A DNA stretch of 64,000 bases from positions 620,001 through 684,000 of the forward strand of contig NZ_SJPX01000002.1 of NCBI RefSeq assembly GCF_007860175.1, in the 5' to 3' direction. The notes under the pieces were generated by a model. It saw nothing but the letters and a program-made list of their open reading frames with translations. It did not search any database and had not been told where the DNA came from. The DNA is from Rubripirellula reticaptiva. GTDB taxonomy: Bacteria > Planctomycetota > Planctomycetia > Pirellulales > Pirellulaceae. Each line of letters begins with the position of its first letter. Positions within the stretch are counted from its first letter, which is position 1. A program made the translations under genes and the position numbers. Below are positions 1 through 8,375 of the stretch, piece by piece.

Positions 1-489
1 GCTGGCGATTCAAGCATCTCCATTCACTGCATTGCTTTGTCAAACCAAAATGGAATGGCGGCTTTCAACCTGAACGCCAATGAGCAAACCAATTCATTAC
101 TTGAAAACGACATTGGAAACGAGACACTGCTGTCGGACTACACGCGACATCTTCAGGCAACCGAGGTGCAAACTAAACGCCTCGATGATTGGCTAGACGA
201 GTATTTTCCCGAGGGCGACATCTTAATCAAAAGCGATGTTCAGGGCGCTGAGGGTATGCTGATTGAAGGTGGCGAACGAGCATTCGCTAGTCGAGTGATT
301 GGGTTCTATGGCGAAGCCCAACTGGGGCCAATGTACAAAGGACAAAGCACACTCTGGGACTTGAACAAGACGCTAACGACACAATTCCATTTTGCCTTGT
401 CAAATATTTACCCAGTCTATCGTGATCCCAAAGGCAGAGCATTGCAGACAGACGCCTTATGGATACACGAACGGTTCTTAGGATCGTGA
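1..489 (+). CDS. FkbM-family methyltransferase, 3' part (5' end outside window)
   Basis: The frame is open from the first base, so only the last 162 residues are visible and the start lies upstream. The segment DILIKSDVQGAE followed by a hydrophobic beta-strand pattern (VIGFYGEAQL) matches the acidic loop and following strand of FkbM-type SAM-dependent methyltransferases, which O-methylate sugars or polyketides. It sits at the head of a glycosyltransferase cluster, so sugar or glycan methylation is the likely job (inference). Its stop TGA overlaps a GTG that can start the next gene. The SAM-binding glycine loop would be in the missing part. Confidence 0.75.
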   Translation, partial: AGDSSISIHCIALSNQNGMAAFNLNANEQTNSLLENDIGNETLLSDYTRHLQATEVQTKRLDDWLDEYFPEGDILIKSDVQGAEGMLIEGGERAFASRVIGFYGEAQLGPMYKGQSTLWDLNKTLTTQFHFALSNIYPVYRDPKGRALQTDALWIHERFLGS

Positions 490-1679
490 TTCACGCGCTT
501 GTATTCGAATCGGCACTTACAGGCCATCGCGCGTACTACGTTCGATTGCTGTGTGACGAGTTGCTGCGACTTGGAATTGAAGTTACGGTTGCTGTACCCG
601 ACGTGGGGGAACAAATGTCAGAGTTCGAAGTTCACCTGGGTGGAATTCGCAACCATGTTCAATGGATATTCTATGCAACGCGGGAAGGGATTCACCGAGA
701 AGCCGACTCTTTCTTAAGCGTCATCAACGACAGCAGTTGGGATCATGTTTTTTGTACCTGCAGTGATATCCTAGCCCGTCAACTCGGCCAACCCTTCGCG
801 AAGATTCGCCGCGATCCTCAGCGTGCTATTGAAGGACTATTAATGCGAATCAACGCGGCCTACCTGGCACCGAGCGTTGGCGGACGAACCAAAGACTTGC
901 TAGCAGAGCGTTTGATCGCAAGGTGCCCGTTTGATCGATTCCATTTTCTAGACCCGCTCTCATGGCGTCGATTTTTCGATAATTCGGGCCGTGCGCCCGA
1001 CGCCAAACTGATGCCTGAAGCAATCGAACCGCTTGCAGTCGCCGGGCGAATTGACGCATGCCAGATTCTTGGCGTCCCGGCGGACACTCGATACATCACT
1101 TGTCCTGGTACCGTCCAGGAACGCAAGGGAATCCGGGAATTAGTCGCAGCATTTCGAATGGCCAACATTCCAGATACACGACTTCTGCTTATCGGCAAGC
1201 AAACGGCAACCATGTCGCAGTATTTCAAAGAATATTGTGGCGACCTCCTACAATCCGAAAAACTGGTTCTCTCGGACCGCTACGTTAGTTCAGCCGAGTT
1301 TGATTGTCTTTTTGCAATCGCGGACCTTGTATGTGTTCCTTATCCCAAACACCTTGGTTCGGCAAGCATTTTAATTCGAGCATCCCGTGCCGGATGCAAC
1401 ATCGTTGCGTCGGATTGGGGCTGGATTGGCTGGGCGAGCAAACAGTTTGATCTTGCTCGCACATGCGACGTTAACGACGTCGAAACCTTTGCTGATTCAT
1501 TAATATCGAGCCTTCAATCGGGTGATGACTCCATCGCTACGAGTTCAATTCGCAAAAGCTTCAATCAATTCCACACACGAGACAACTACCTAGCACACTG
1601 GACTGCATTTCTGGGTGAACGACATGGTCTCAACACGCTACCAACGATCAAATTCCCTGCGTCCGACTCGCAAGTCTGA
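486..1679 (+). CDS. GT4-like glycosyltransferase
   Basis: About 397 residues with the two-lobed layout of GT-B enzymes: an N-terminal Rossmann-like start (VIHALVFESALTGHRAYYV) and a C-terminal donor domain containing CPGTVQERKGIRELV and a strand-loop with PYPKHLGSASILIRASRAG. It probably transfers a nucleotide-activated sugar during surface polysaccharide assembly in the cytoplasm. The classical E-X7-E motif is not obvious; the equivalent loop reads GSASILIRAS. Two starts are possible: ATG at 459, overlapping the upstream gene by 31 bases, or GTG at 486, whose GTGA overlaps the upstream stop. I chose the latter because GTGA/ATGA junctions recur throughout the locus. Donor and acceptor cannot be read from sequence. 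Confidence 0.8.
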   Translation: MIHALVFESALTGHRAYYVRLLCDELLRLGIEVTVAVPDVGEQMSEFEVHLGGIRNHVQWIFYATREGIHREADSFLSVINDSSWDHVFCTCSDILARQLGQPFAKIRRDPQRAIEGLLMRINAAYLAPSVGGRTKDLLAERLIARCPFDRFHFLDPLSWRRFFDNSGRAPDAKLMPEAIEPLAVAGRIDACQILGVPADTRYITCPGTVQERKGIRELVAAFRMANIPDTRLLLIGKQTATMSQYFKEYCGDLLQSEKLVLSDRYVSSAEFDCLFAIADLVCVPYPKHLGSASILIRASRAGCNIVASDWGWIGWASKQFDLARTCDVNDVETFADSLISSLQSGDDSIATSSIRKSFNQFHTRDNYLAHWTAFLGERHGLNTLPTIKFPASDSQV

Positions 1680-1752
1680 GCTCACTACACCCAAGCGGCC
1701 TCGACGACCGACCTCATCGACCGAACATGAACTGAGTTAGCGAAACACTCTT

Positions 1753-3099
1753 TTGTTACAACTGATCACCTACATTACGATCGCAATCGCTATTTTCCTG
1801 GCCTACAAGTCCAAGGAAAGAATGGGTTATGCGTTAGGATTGATGTGGTCCATGTACGCGTGGGAGCAGTTGGTCCAGCAAGGGAACGCCTTCCTCTTGC
1901 AACGTGGCTCATTAATCAACATTGGGTTAACTCTGCTCGCGATACTCGCAATCCTTTTTGCCTACCCGCGCGGCGAGCTTCGCCATTTTCGGTTTCAGCC
2001 ACCTCACCTGTGTGTGATTGGACTGCTATCTCTGGCTGTAGCGTCATCACTCTGGACAATCAGTCCAAAAGACACCGAAGAACAGCTAAGGCTGATGGCG
2101 CCGTACCTATTTGCTTTCGTCCTTGTCTGTCCCTTCCTGGCCCAGAATCCCCGGGCCATCAAGGATGCCATCAACGTCACAATCTATTTTGGTGGACTCG
2201 TCCTGCTCGGGCTGCTGTTTAGCAAGATTGGGTCGCGGGGAGTGATTTTGACGAGAGTGGGCGGTGTCAACGTTGAAGGTAATCCTCTTGCGACCGCATC
2301 GTACGCCGGAATCGTTGCAATTTGCACAGGATTTTCTGTCTACAACGATCGCACGAACAAAGCCTTACTGCTGCTGAAGTTGGCCATCGTTGCTTTGGCT
2401 CTGTGGACGGTGGTTAGAAGTGGTTCGCGTGGCCAAATGGTCGCCCTTGTGGTTTCGACGCTCTTGATGCTGCCACTGACCGCAAGACTTGCAGTCCGGC
2501 GTTCAACCATTATGCCACTGTTGACGATCGCGATTTTTTGTGGAGCTGCGATCTGGGCGATTGACCACTACGACCTGTCCGCGCGTTGGCGCTGGGTTAG
2601 CATCAACGGTGCGCGTGAAGGACGATTTCAAATGGTCATTCGGTTACTCGAAGTCTGGGCGTCGGGCGGGCCTTTCACCTGGATAGGCGGACTTGGGTCA
2701 AGTAGTTCTTTCAGAATCGTTGGCTTCTATCCGCACTGCGTGCCGCCCGAAGTCTTGGCAGAATTAGGACTCGTTGGATTTGCGCTGCTTGTGATGTTTG
2801 TCGTAGGCGTCACCAATCGCGGACTGGCATTCTTGAAATCAACGTCTATCGACCCGTCGACACGACTGTTGATCGGAACGCTCTTCACGATGTTTTTCTT
2901 TGATGCATTGTTGTCGCTCAAACAGGGTAGTTTCTTGGGATCGCCCTTCTTCTTGTGTCACGGAATATCGATTGCGCTCGCTTGTAGCACTGCACATCTC
3001 TACAAGCACGATGATGTGGTGAACCTTCCGAAACGGATGGGTGGTACGAGACGCGCGCGGCTAGCGAACACTGCGACGAGTGGAGATGCAGCACGATGA
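1753..3099 (+). CDS. Wzy / O-antigen ligase-like polymerase
   Basis: 448 residues with roughly ten or more hydrophobic segments, a membrane protein of the O-antigen ligase/polymerase superfamily. The segment VVRSGSRGQMVAL matches the conserved S-R-G region of Wzy_C-type proteins, and a large polar loop (about residues 280-325) precedes the last membrane spans as in this family. It would polymerise lipid-linked repeat units, or ligate glycan, at the outer face of the inner membrane. The start is TTG at 1753, chosen because the hydrophobic N-terminus begins at once; ATG at 1822 would remove the first membrane span. Its TGA overlaps the ATG of the next gene (ATGA). Confidence 0.82.
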   Translation: MLQLITYITIAIAIFLAYKSKERMGYALGLMWSMYAWEQLVQQGNAFLLQRGSLINIGLTLLAILAILFAYPRGELRHFRFQPPHLCVIGLLSLAVASSLWTISPKDTEEQLRLMAPYLFAFVLVCPFLAQNPRAIKDAINVTIYFGGLVLLGLLFSKIGSRGVILTRVGGVNVEGNPLATASYAGIVAICTGFSVYNDRTNKALLLLKLAIVALALWTVVRSGSRGQMVALVVSTLLMLPLTARLAVRRSTIMPLLTIAIFCGAAIWAIDHYDLSARWRWVSINGAREGRFQMVIRLLEVWASGGPFTWIGGLGSSSSFRIVGFYPHCVPPEVLAELGLVGFALLVMFVVGVTNRGLAFLKSTSIDPSTRLLIGTLFTMFFFDALLSLKQGSFLGSPFFLCHGISIALACSTAHLYKHDDVVNLPKRMGGTRRARLANTATSGDAAR

Positions 3100-3797
3100 T
3101 TAAGTCACTGTTGCGAGTTGCGCGTCGTGAATTCACATTTCGAATGGGTGGATTTCGCCCGTCGATTGAAAAGGTTGGCGAGGCAAAATACCTGGGTTCC
3201 GTTTATGGCGGTTGGCCGGTAATCCCATCACTCATCAATGCTGACTCGATTATTTATTCCTTTGGGGTTGGACAAGACATTTCGTTCGACCTAGCAATGA
3301 TCGAATTGTTTCATTGCAAAGTGCAGGCTTTCGATCCGACACCGATTTGCAAAGAATGGATTTCACAACAATCGCTCCCGCCAAAATTCTTCTTTCATCC
3401 CATTGGGGTTGCCGGACAAGACGGTACCATCACGATGTATTTGCCTATAGTCGAAGGCAGTGTTTCGTGTTCAGAACAGCAGACTTCGAGAATCCAAAGC
3501 AGTGTGCAAGTTCCCGTGCAGAGAGTAGAAACAATCATGCGGGAACAAAACGATGCCCACATCGATGTCTTGAAGATGGACATCGAAGGCAGTGAAATTG
3601 GGGTAATCGACGACCTCATCAAGACTCTGATCAGACCGGGGCAATTGTTGGTAGAATTTCACCATCGAATCAATCGATCGGGGATCGCGACCACGAAACG
3701 ATCCGTTGGACTTCTGCAGTCGGTGGGCTATCAGCTATTTCACGTCAGTGAACTGGGCGACGAATTCTCCTTTGTCCACAGGAGTCGCCTGCGATGA
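3096..3797 (+). CDS. FkbM-family methyltransferase
   Basis: 233 residues. The segment SFGVGQDISFDLAMIE is the SAM-binding loop region, followed by VQAFDPTP, where the acidic residue should contact the SAM ribose, and VLKMDIEGSE near residue 160, the conserved FkbM motif. The length is usual for the family. The gene is locked between the polymerase and a glycosyltransferase by ATGA overlaps at both ends, so the three are very likely translated together, pointing to methylation of a sugar in the exported polysaccharide (inference). This is the second FkbM protein in the cluster; the first is at the left edge. Confidence 0.85.
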   Translation: MIKSLLRVARREFTFRMGGFRPSIEKVGEAKYLGSVYGGWPVIPSLINADSIIYSFGVGQDISFDLAMIELFHCKVQAFDPTPICKEWISQQSLPPKFFFHPIGVAGQDGTITMYLPIVEGSVSCSEQQTSRIQSSVQVPVQRVETIMREQNDAHIDVLKMDIEGSEIGVIDDLIKTLIRPGQLLVEFHHRINRSGIATTKRSVGLLQSVGYQLFHVSELGDEFSFVHRSRLR

Positions 3798-4945
3798 GCG
3801 ATCCATTTTTTGATGGCACGTTGCTTATACGACAGCGAAGCTTGCCGTCCTATCGAGTCCCTCTCTTTGAACGCATTGGAAAAATGTGTCGGCGCTTGGT
3901 GGTCGTCACATCAAAACTTCCCACTGAAGATTCGATGATTGAAACCGATCAACTTGTCAACGGCGATTGGATTCGCTTGCAAGGCAGATCGCTCGGCAAA
4001 GGTGTGACTCTGGTCTATTGGCAGTCAGGATTAAAGAAGACGCTCAAGAGCGTATCAGCCGATGCGATCATTACCGAAGCGAATCCTCGATTCGTGGACA
4101 CAGGACTTTTAAAACGCTGGAGTCGTGATAACGAATGCCCGATTCTAGGTTGGGGATTGGGCACTACGAACTTCTTCGGGCATGGCTACGCCAACCTTCG
4201 CAATTGGCGTCGCGCGAGGACACTGCGGCAATTCGATGCTTTGATTGCTTATGGATCCGTTGCGAAACAACAATACTGCGATGGATTTGGGATATCCCCC
4301 GACTGCGTATTTGTGGCACACAACGCGACTTCCGACACGCCTTCATTGGGTGCAGACGCACTTAGAGAACGATGCGAGTCAATGGCGGCGACTCCATTCA
4401 CAGTGCTCACAATTGGGCGTTTGATCGCGAACAAGAACTTAGAGTTACTGATTGACGCAGCGCACCAATTGAAAGAGCGTGGTCTGCTGATTCAAGTCGT
4501 AATGGTTGGCGATGGCTCGCACCGCGAAGCACTCCAGGCTCATGCGAAGCGGCTAGATGTTGCGGCTTTCTTCCCAGGCCATCTCGAAGGCAGCCAGCTT
4601 GAAACGGTTGCCCGTCAAGCACATCTGTTCGTCCTGCCTGGACTTGGTGGACTGGCGATTCAACAGGCAATGGCTTTTGGATTGCCGGTCATTGTTTCGC
4701 AAGCGGACGGAACAGAAACCGATCTGGTCCGTCCAACCAACGGGTGGCAAGTACCACCCAATGATGCGTCCATGATCGCGAATGCGATTGAATCAGCTGC
4801 AGCAGACCGTCCCGGAACAACACAGAAGGCAGTAGAATCTCTGCGAATCGCTAGCGAAGAAATCAACCTATCCACGATGGCGACTAAAATGATTGAGGCA
4901 GTCAATCAAACAAGCCGCATCAAGCTCACAAGAGTGAACCGTTAG
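3794..4945 (+). CDS. Glycosyltransferase, GT4-like, without E-X7-E
   Basis: 383 residues. The C-terminal donor domain is clear: VLTIGRLIANKNLELLIDA, VVMVGDGSHREAL and LPGLGGLAIQQAMAFGLPV. At the position of the usual E-X7-E motif the sequence reads G-L-G-G-L-A-I-Q-Q, so both glutamates are absent; related glycosyltransferases with PG(V/L)GGLAI loops exist, so this may be a subfamily feature rather than damage. The N-terminal acceptor lobe is only weakly recognisable. ATGA overlap with the preceding methyltransferase, and its stop TAG shares a base with the GTG of the next gene (TAGTG). Function in exopolysaccharide assembly is inferred from context. Confidence 0.8.
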   Translation: MSDPFFDGTLLIRQRSLPSYRVPLFERIGKMCRRLVVVTSKLPTEDSMIETDQLVNGDWIRLQGRSLGKGVTLVYWQSGLKKTLKSVSADAIITEANPRFVDTGLLKRWSRDNECPILGWGLGTTNFFGHGYANLRNWRRARTLRQFDALIAYGSVAKQQYCDGFGISPDCVFVAHNATSDTPSLGADALRERCESMAATPFTVLTIGRLIANKNLELLIDAAHQLKERGLLIQVVMVGDGSHREALQAHAKRLDVAAFFPGHLEGSQLETVARQAHLFVLPGLGGLAIQQAMAFGLPVIVSQADGTETDLVRPTNGWQVPPNDASMIANAIESAAADRPGTTQKAVESLRIASEEINLSTMATKMIEAVNQTSRIKLTRVNR

Positions 4946-6087
4946 TGCTTCGCGTCATCAACCTTGTCGACTCACGCCGCCAGATCAATTTTGGGATCTG
5001 GAATGCTGCGATCGCGACCGCACCGACGCTGAAAAGCCTGGCTGGGATTGAGTCTGAACTATGGTTCCCGCGAGATCGCAACACTGTCATTCCTGAAGTA
5101 TTCCACGATCAAGTGGACGCATTTGAAGAAGTGTCTTCGGCTGGGCAATTTAGAAAACTGCTGAATCAACGGGTGACGGGAGACTTGCCCGTCGTCGTGA
5201 TCAGCCACGGTTTGTGGCGTGAACCGACGCGTTGGGCCGCGCATGCCAAGCAACTTGGTCTTCCCTGGATCTTTACGCCACACGGAATGCTTGAACCGTG
5301 GAGTCTTGGTCAAAAATGGATCCGCAAAGCAATCTACTTCCGTTGTTTCGAAAAACGCATGATAGAAACTTGCGATGTCATACGGGCGGTTAGTCGCCCC
5401 GAGCAACGGAATCTTAAAATTCTGTTGAAGCAAAAGAACGTAACGATGATTCCGAATGGAATTGATCGATCACCGGTTGTTCAGCGAAAGCCACACGAGA
5501 CCGTACGTTTCGTTTTCTTGAGCCGGTTACACAAGAAGAAAGCGGTCGCGGAATTGGTCATGGCGTTCTGTCAGTCGCCTTTGAAGAACAACCCAAACGT
5601 TGAGCTTGTCGTCGCCGGACCTGATGAGGGCGAACTGGACAGGATTACTGAGTGCATTCGAACTACGCAGACGGACAATGTCGTAGTCCCCGGTGCGATC
5701 TTCGGCGATAAGAAATTCGGCCTACTTGAATCGTCCGACTTTTTCGTTCTCCCCTCTCACAGCGAAGGCTTTCCTTCCTCGGTTGTCGAAGCCATGGGAC
5801 GTGGTTGCATCCCGATCATTTCAGATGGCTGCAATTTCCCCGAAGCAAAAGCACTTACGATCAGTGCATCACCAGATATCGATAGCATTAAGAACGCCTT
5901 GATGACCGCAGCGAATTTGAAGCCAGACAAAGTCTCCAAGTGGTCGTCAGAAGCTGCTGACTTTATTAGAGCAAATTACACGGTTGACAAAATTGCTTAT
6001 CAGCAATTGGAGCTGCTTTGCCGCCTAACCAACTCACCTCTTGCAAAGCAGCCCTGCAATGTAGAGAGCCAAACGCATGTCGTTTGA
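4945..6087 (+). CDS. GT4 glycosyltransferase
   Basis: 380 residues, a standard GT-B fold family 4 enzyme. The donor-binding domain shows FVFLSRLHKKKAVAELV, VVAGPDEGEL and the retaining-enzyme motif SEGFPSSVVEAMGRG with E-X7-E intact. The N-terminal lobe includes PWIFTPHGMLEPWSL, resembling polysaccharide GT4 enzymes of the WcaI/PelF type. The GTG start shares a base with the upstream TAG. The gene overlaps the following acetyltransferase by 11 bases. It would add a sugar from a nucleotide donor to the growing lipid-linked repeat unit; sugar identity is unknown. Confidence 0.88.
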   Translation: MLRVINLVDSRRQINFGIWNAAIATAPTLKSLAGIESELWFPRDRNTVIPEVFHDQVDAFEEVSSAGQFRKLLNQRVTGDLPVVVISHGLWREPTRWAAHAKQLGLPWIFTPHGMLEPWSLGQKWIRKAIYFRCFEKRMIETCDVIRAVSRPEQRNLKILLKQKNVTMIPNGIDRSPVVQRKPHETVRFVFLSRLHKKKAVAELVMAFCQSPLKNNPNVELVVAGPDEGELDRITECIRTTQTDNVVVPGAIFGDKKFGLLESSDFFVLPSHSEGFPSSVVEAMGRGCIPIISDGCNFPEAKALTISASPDIDSIKNALMTAANLKPDKVSKWSSEAADFIRANYTVDKIAYQQLELLCRLTNSPLAKQPCNVESQTHVV

Positions 6088-6670
6088 AAACATCGGCCAG
6101 AAAGAGATTCAACGACTCGACCGGTTTCACAGCAATCTTTCAATCTGGAACCGATTGGAAAGATCGGCCTGGGGCATCACATGGCTGATCTTTTTTCGCC
6201 CATCCCCAAGAATCGCATTCCGATGGCGACGGTTTCTGCTGCGGTGCTATGGCGCGACAATTGGCGAAAACGTTCGAATCTACAACTCTGCATCAATCTT
6301 CTTGCCTCGCAATCTGACGCTTGCGGCGCATTGTGTGATTGGCCCCCGAGTGGACGTCTACTGCGTAGCTTCGATCGACTGCGGCGAGCACGTGATGGTC
6401 TCGCAAAATGTTGAGCTATGTGCAGCAACACATGATTACCGCCAAGTAGATCTGCCACTTGTTGCCTCGCCAATTCGCATCGAACCTGAGTCGTGGGTGT
6501 GCGCGTCGGCATTCATTGGCCCGGGTGTCACGATTGGACGCGGCGCCGTTGTGGGGGCAAGATCTGTCGTGTTTAAAGATGTGGCCAGCGAGGACATTGT
6601 CGCGGGCAACCCGGCGAAGCGAATCCGCTCACGCACAGAACAGAAGTCCGCTGGTGGATCAGGAACGTAA
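6077..6670 (+). CDS. Hexapeptide-repeat acetyltransferase (WcaF-like)
   Basis: 197 residues. Left-handed beta-helix hexapeptide repeats run from about residue 70 to the end (VRIYNSASI, LTLAAHCVIGPRVDVY, IGPGVTIGRGAVVGARSVV), followed by the usual closing IVAGNPAKRIRSR. An N-terminal amphipathic region with PSPRIAFRWRRFLLRCYGA is characteristic of putative colanic-acid-type acetyltransferases. The catalytic histidine is probably that in ATHDY near residue 119. It would O-acetylate a sugar of the polysaccharide using acetyl-CoA. It overlaps the upstream glycosyltransferase by 11 bases and ends four bases before the GTG chosen for the exosortase. Confidence 0.87.
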   Translation: MSFENIGQKEIQRLDRFHSNLSIWNRLERSAWGITWLIFFRPSPRIAFRWRRFLLRCYGATIGENVRIYNSASIFLPRNLTLAAHCVIGPRVDVYCVASIDCGEHVMVSQNVELCAATHDYRQVDLPLVASPIRIEPESWVCASAFIGPGVTIGRGAVVGARSVVFKDVASEDIVAGNPAKRIRSRTEQKSAGGSGT

Positions 6671-6674
6671 CTCA

Positions 6675-8375
6675 GTGACGACCGCCAGCAATCCAAAACA
6701 TGCCATGGCTGTTCCAGCGACAGCACGCAATGGCAATTCAGATCGCGCGAGGTTCTCACTTGATTCACGTGTTCAAACGCCGGTGCTATTTTGGAGTGTC
6801 ATTTTTTTCGGCGTGCTACCGTTCTTGATCAAGTATTGCGCGGCAATGTGGAATCAAGATTTGTACCAGTACTTCCCGTTCCTGCTGATTGCGGTGTTCG
6901 GGTTGGCCTACCTACGATTCGATCGTCGCGTCTACTTACCGACGGGCCTTGGGGCACATCTTGCCATTCTGGCCGCGATTTGTTTCTTGGTTCCTGCCGC
7001 GATGTTGCAGTCGAGCTGGTTGGGCGCGATCGCTTTCATCTTTTTGACCGCAGCGTTTTTAGGGTCGCAACGAGCAAGGGACGGTCGATCACTGCTGTAT
7101 CTTGCAGTACCGATGGTCATGTTCTTGCGTGCCCCATTGCTGGCCACGTACACCGTGATGAATCGACTGCAATTGATAACCACTGACTTGTCCAGCATCT
7201 TGCTGGATGTAGTTGGCGTTTTGCACAATCAGTCGACAAACACAATCGAACTCGTTTCGAAAAACTTGTTTGTGGCAGAAGCCTGCAGCGGTGTGCAGTC
7301 ATTGTTCACGATCTGCTTTTTGGCGCTGGTGGTGCTAGTCTATCAACGCCGATCATTGATACTGACGCCGCTTTACCTTGGGATTGCGTTTCTGTTTGCG
7401 ATTGCCGGAAACGTGATTCGAGTCACTTCGATCGCGATTGCCGAAGAATGGTTTCGCGTCGATATCACAACAGGGCTTCGACATGAATTGATCGGCTATC
7501 TCTGTCTAGCGATCGCGGCCGGGATGCTGGTGTCATTTGACCATTTGATCGGATTATTGCCTTTTGCGACACGGACCCAGCAAAGTGCGACCACGACCGA
7601 CACGGAAGGCTTGGTCCAGGCAAATGCCGAGTCAGAATTTTCAATCGGGCACGGGTTACGCGGGATGCGAATTGGCCAAGTGGTACCTGTTGCGATTATC
7701 GTGTTGTGCGGACTTGCGATGATCACTCAGTATGCGTTGAGTGAAACGGATGTGCGTCCCGTGGTGGCAACCAACCAGGTCCTCTATGAACCGTCCCCCA
7801 GTTTCCTTAGCGGAGCAGGTGCCCCCGTTCGCGTTGTATCGCACGAAGTCAATCGAGACTCTCACGGCGATCGCAACGCAAGACACGGAATGAATTCGGA
7901 CGTGTGGCGTTGTGGCATCGGGTCGCAATCTGGTCAATTCGTTTTGAGCCAGCCGTACATGGGGTGGCACGAGTTGACGATTTGCTACAAGGTTCAAAAC
8001 TGGACCATGACAGCTCGCAATGCCGTCTCGGTTGCCGGCGAACAGGAACCTGTGGTCGTTGCCGATTTCCTGTCGGACAACGGCGTGCACGGCTGTTTGG
8101 TTTTCTCGGGCGTCAACTCGAACGGAAAACTTCCGCGGACGCCTGGTCATTCGCCGTATGCTCGCATTTTGGCGCCCGTCTATCCGTTGATCATGGATGA
8201 CTTTGCCGAAACGTCGGGGAGTGCCCAAACGTTAATGCTGCAGTACTGGATGGCTCAGCCGCAACCGATCAATGAAGCCGACAAACAAAATGCTGTCGAC
8301 GCGATGGTCAAGATTCGTCGGCATACCGCAAAAGAGATCGAAAAAACGTTTGTCGAGTCACTCTCGCAGCGGTGA
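6675..8375 (+). CDS. Exosortase (XrtU-like) fused to EpsI-like domain
   Basis: 566 residues. The N-terminal two thirds are a polytopic membrane protein with the exosortase triad visible: Cys204 in VAEACSGVQS, Arg249 in GNVIRVTSIA and His270 in GLRHELIGY. The C-terminal part (about residues 370-566) is a periplasmic EpsI-like (DUF3485-type) domain with the landmark SQPYMGWHELTICYK. Exosortases are transpeptidase-like membrane proteases that process C-terminal sorting signals and are usually encoded with exopolysaccharide genes, as here. I chose GTG 6675, four bases after the acetyltransferase stop; the frame stays open to 6459 but that part lies over the acetyltransferase. GTGA overlap with the next gene. 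The XrtU assignment rests on recollection of planctomycete exosortases; no target protein was seen in the window. Confidence 0.85.
   Translation: MTTASNPKHAMAVPATARNGNSDRARFSLDSRVQTPVLFWSVIFFGVLPFLIKYCAAMWNQDLYQYFPFLLIAVFGLAYLRFDRRVYLPTGLGAHLAILAAICFLVPAAMLQSSWLGAIAFIFLTAAFLGSQRARDGRSLLYLAVPMVMFLRAPLLATYTVMNRLQLITTDLSSILLDVVGVLHNQSTNTIELVSKNLFVAEACSGVQSLFTICFLALVVLVYQRRSLILTPLYLGIAFLFAIAGNVIRVTSIAIAEEWFRVDITTGLRHELIGYLCLAIAAGMLVSFDHLIGLLPFATRTQQSATTTDTEGLVQANAESEFSIGHGLRGMRIGQVVPVAIIVLCGLAMITQYALSETDVRPVVATNQVLYEPSPSFLSGAGAPVRVVSHEVNRDSHGDRNARHGMNSDVWRCGIGSQSGQFVLSQPYMGWHELTICYKVQNWTMTARNAVSVAGEQEPVVVADFLSDNGVHGCLVFSGVNSNGKLPRTPGHSPYARILAPVYPLIMDDFAETSGSAQTLMLQYWMAQPQPINEADKQNAVDAMVKIRRHTAKEIEKTFVESLSQR

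Noticed and set aside
7656-8228. Minus-strand open frame of 190 codons
   Set aside because: Antisense to the EpsI-like domain of the exosortase.
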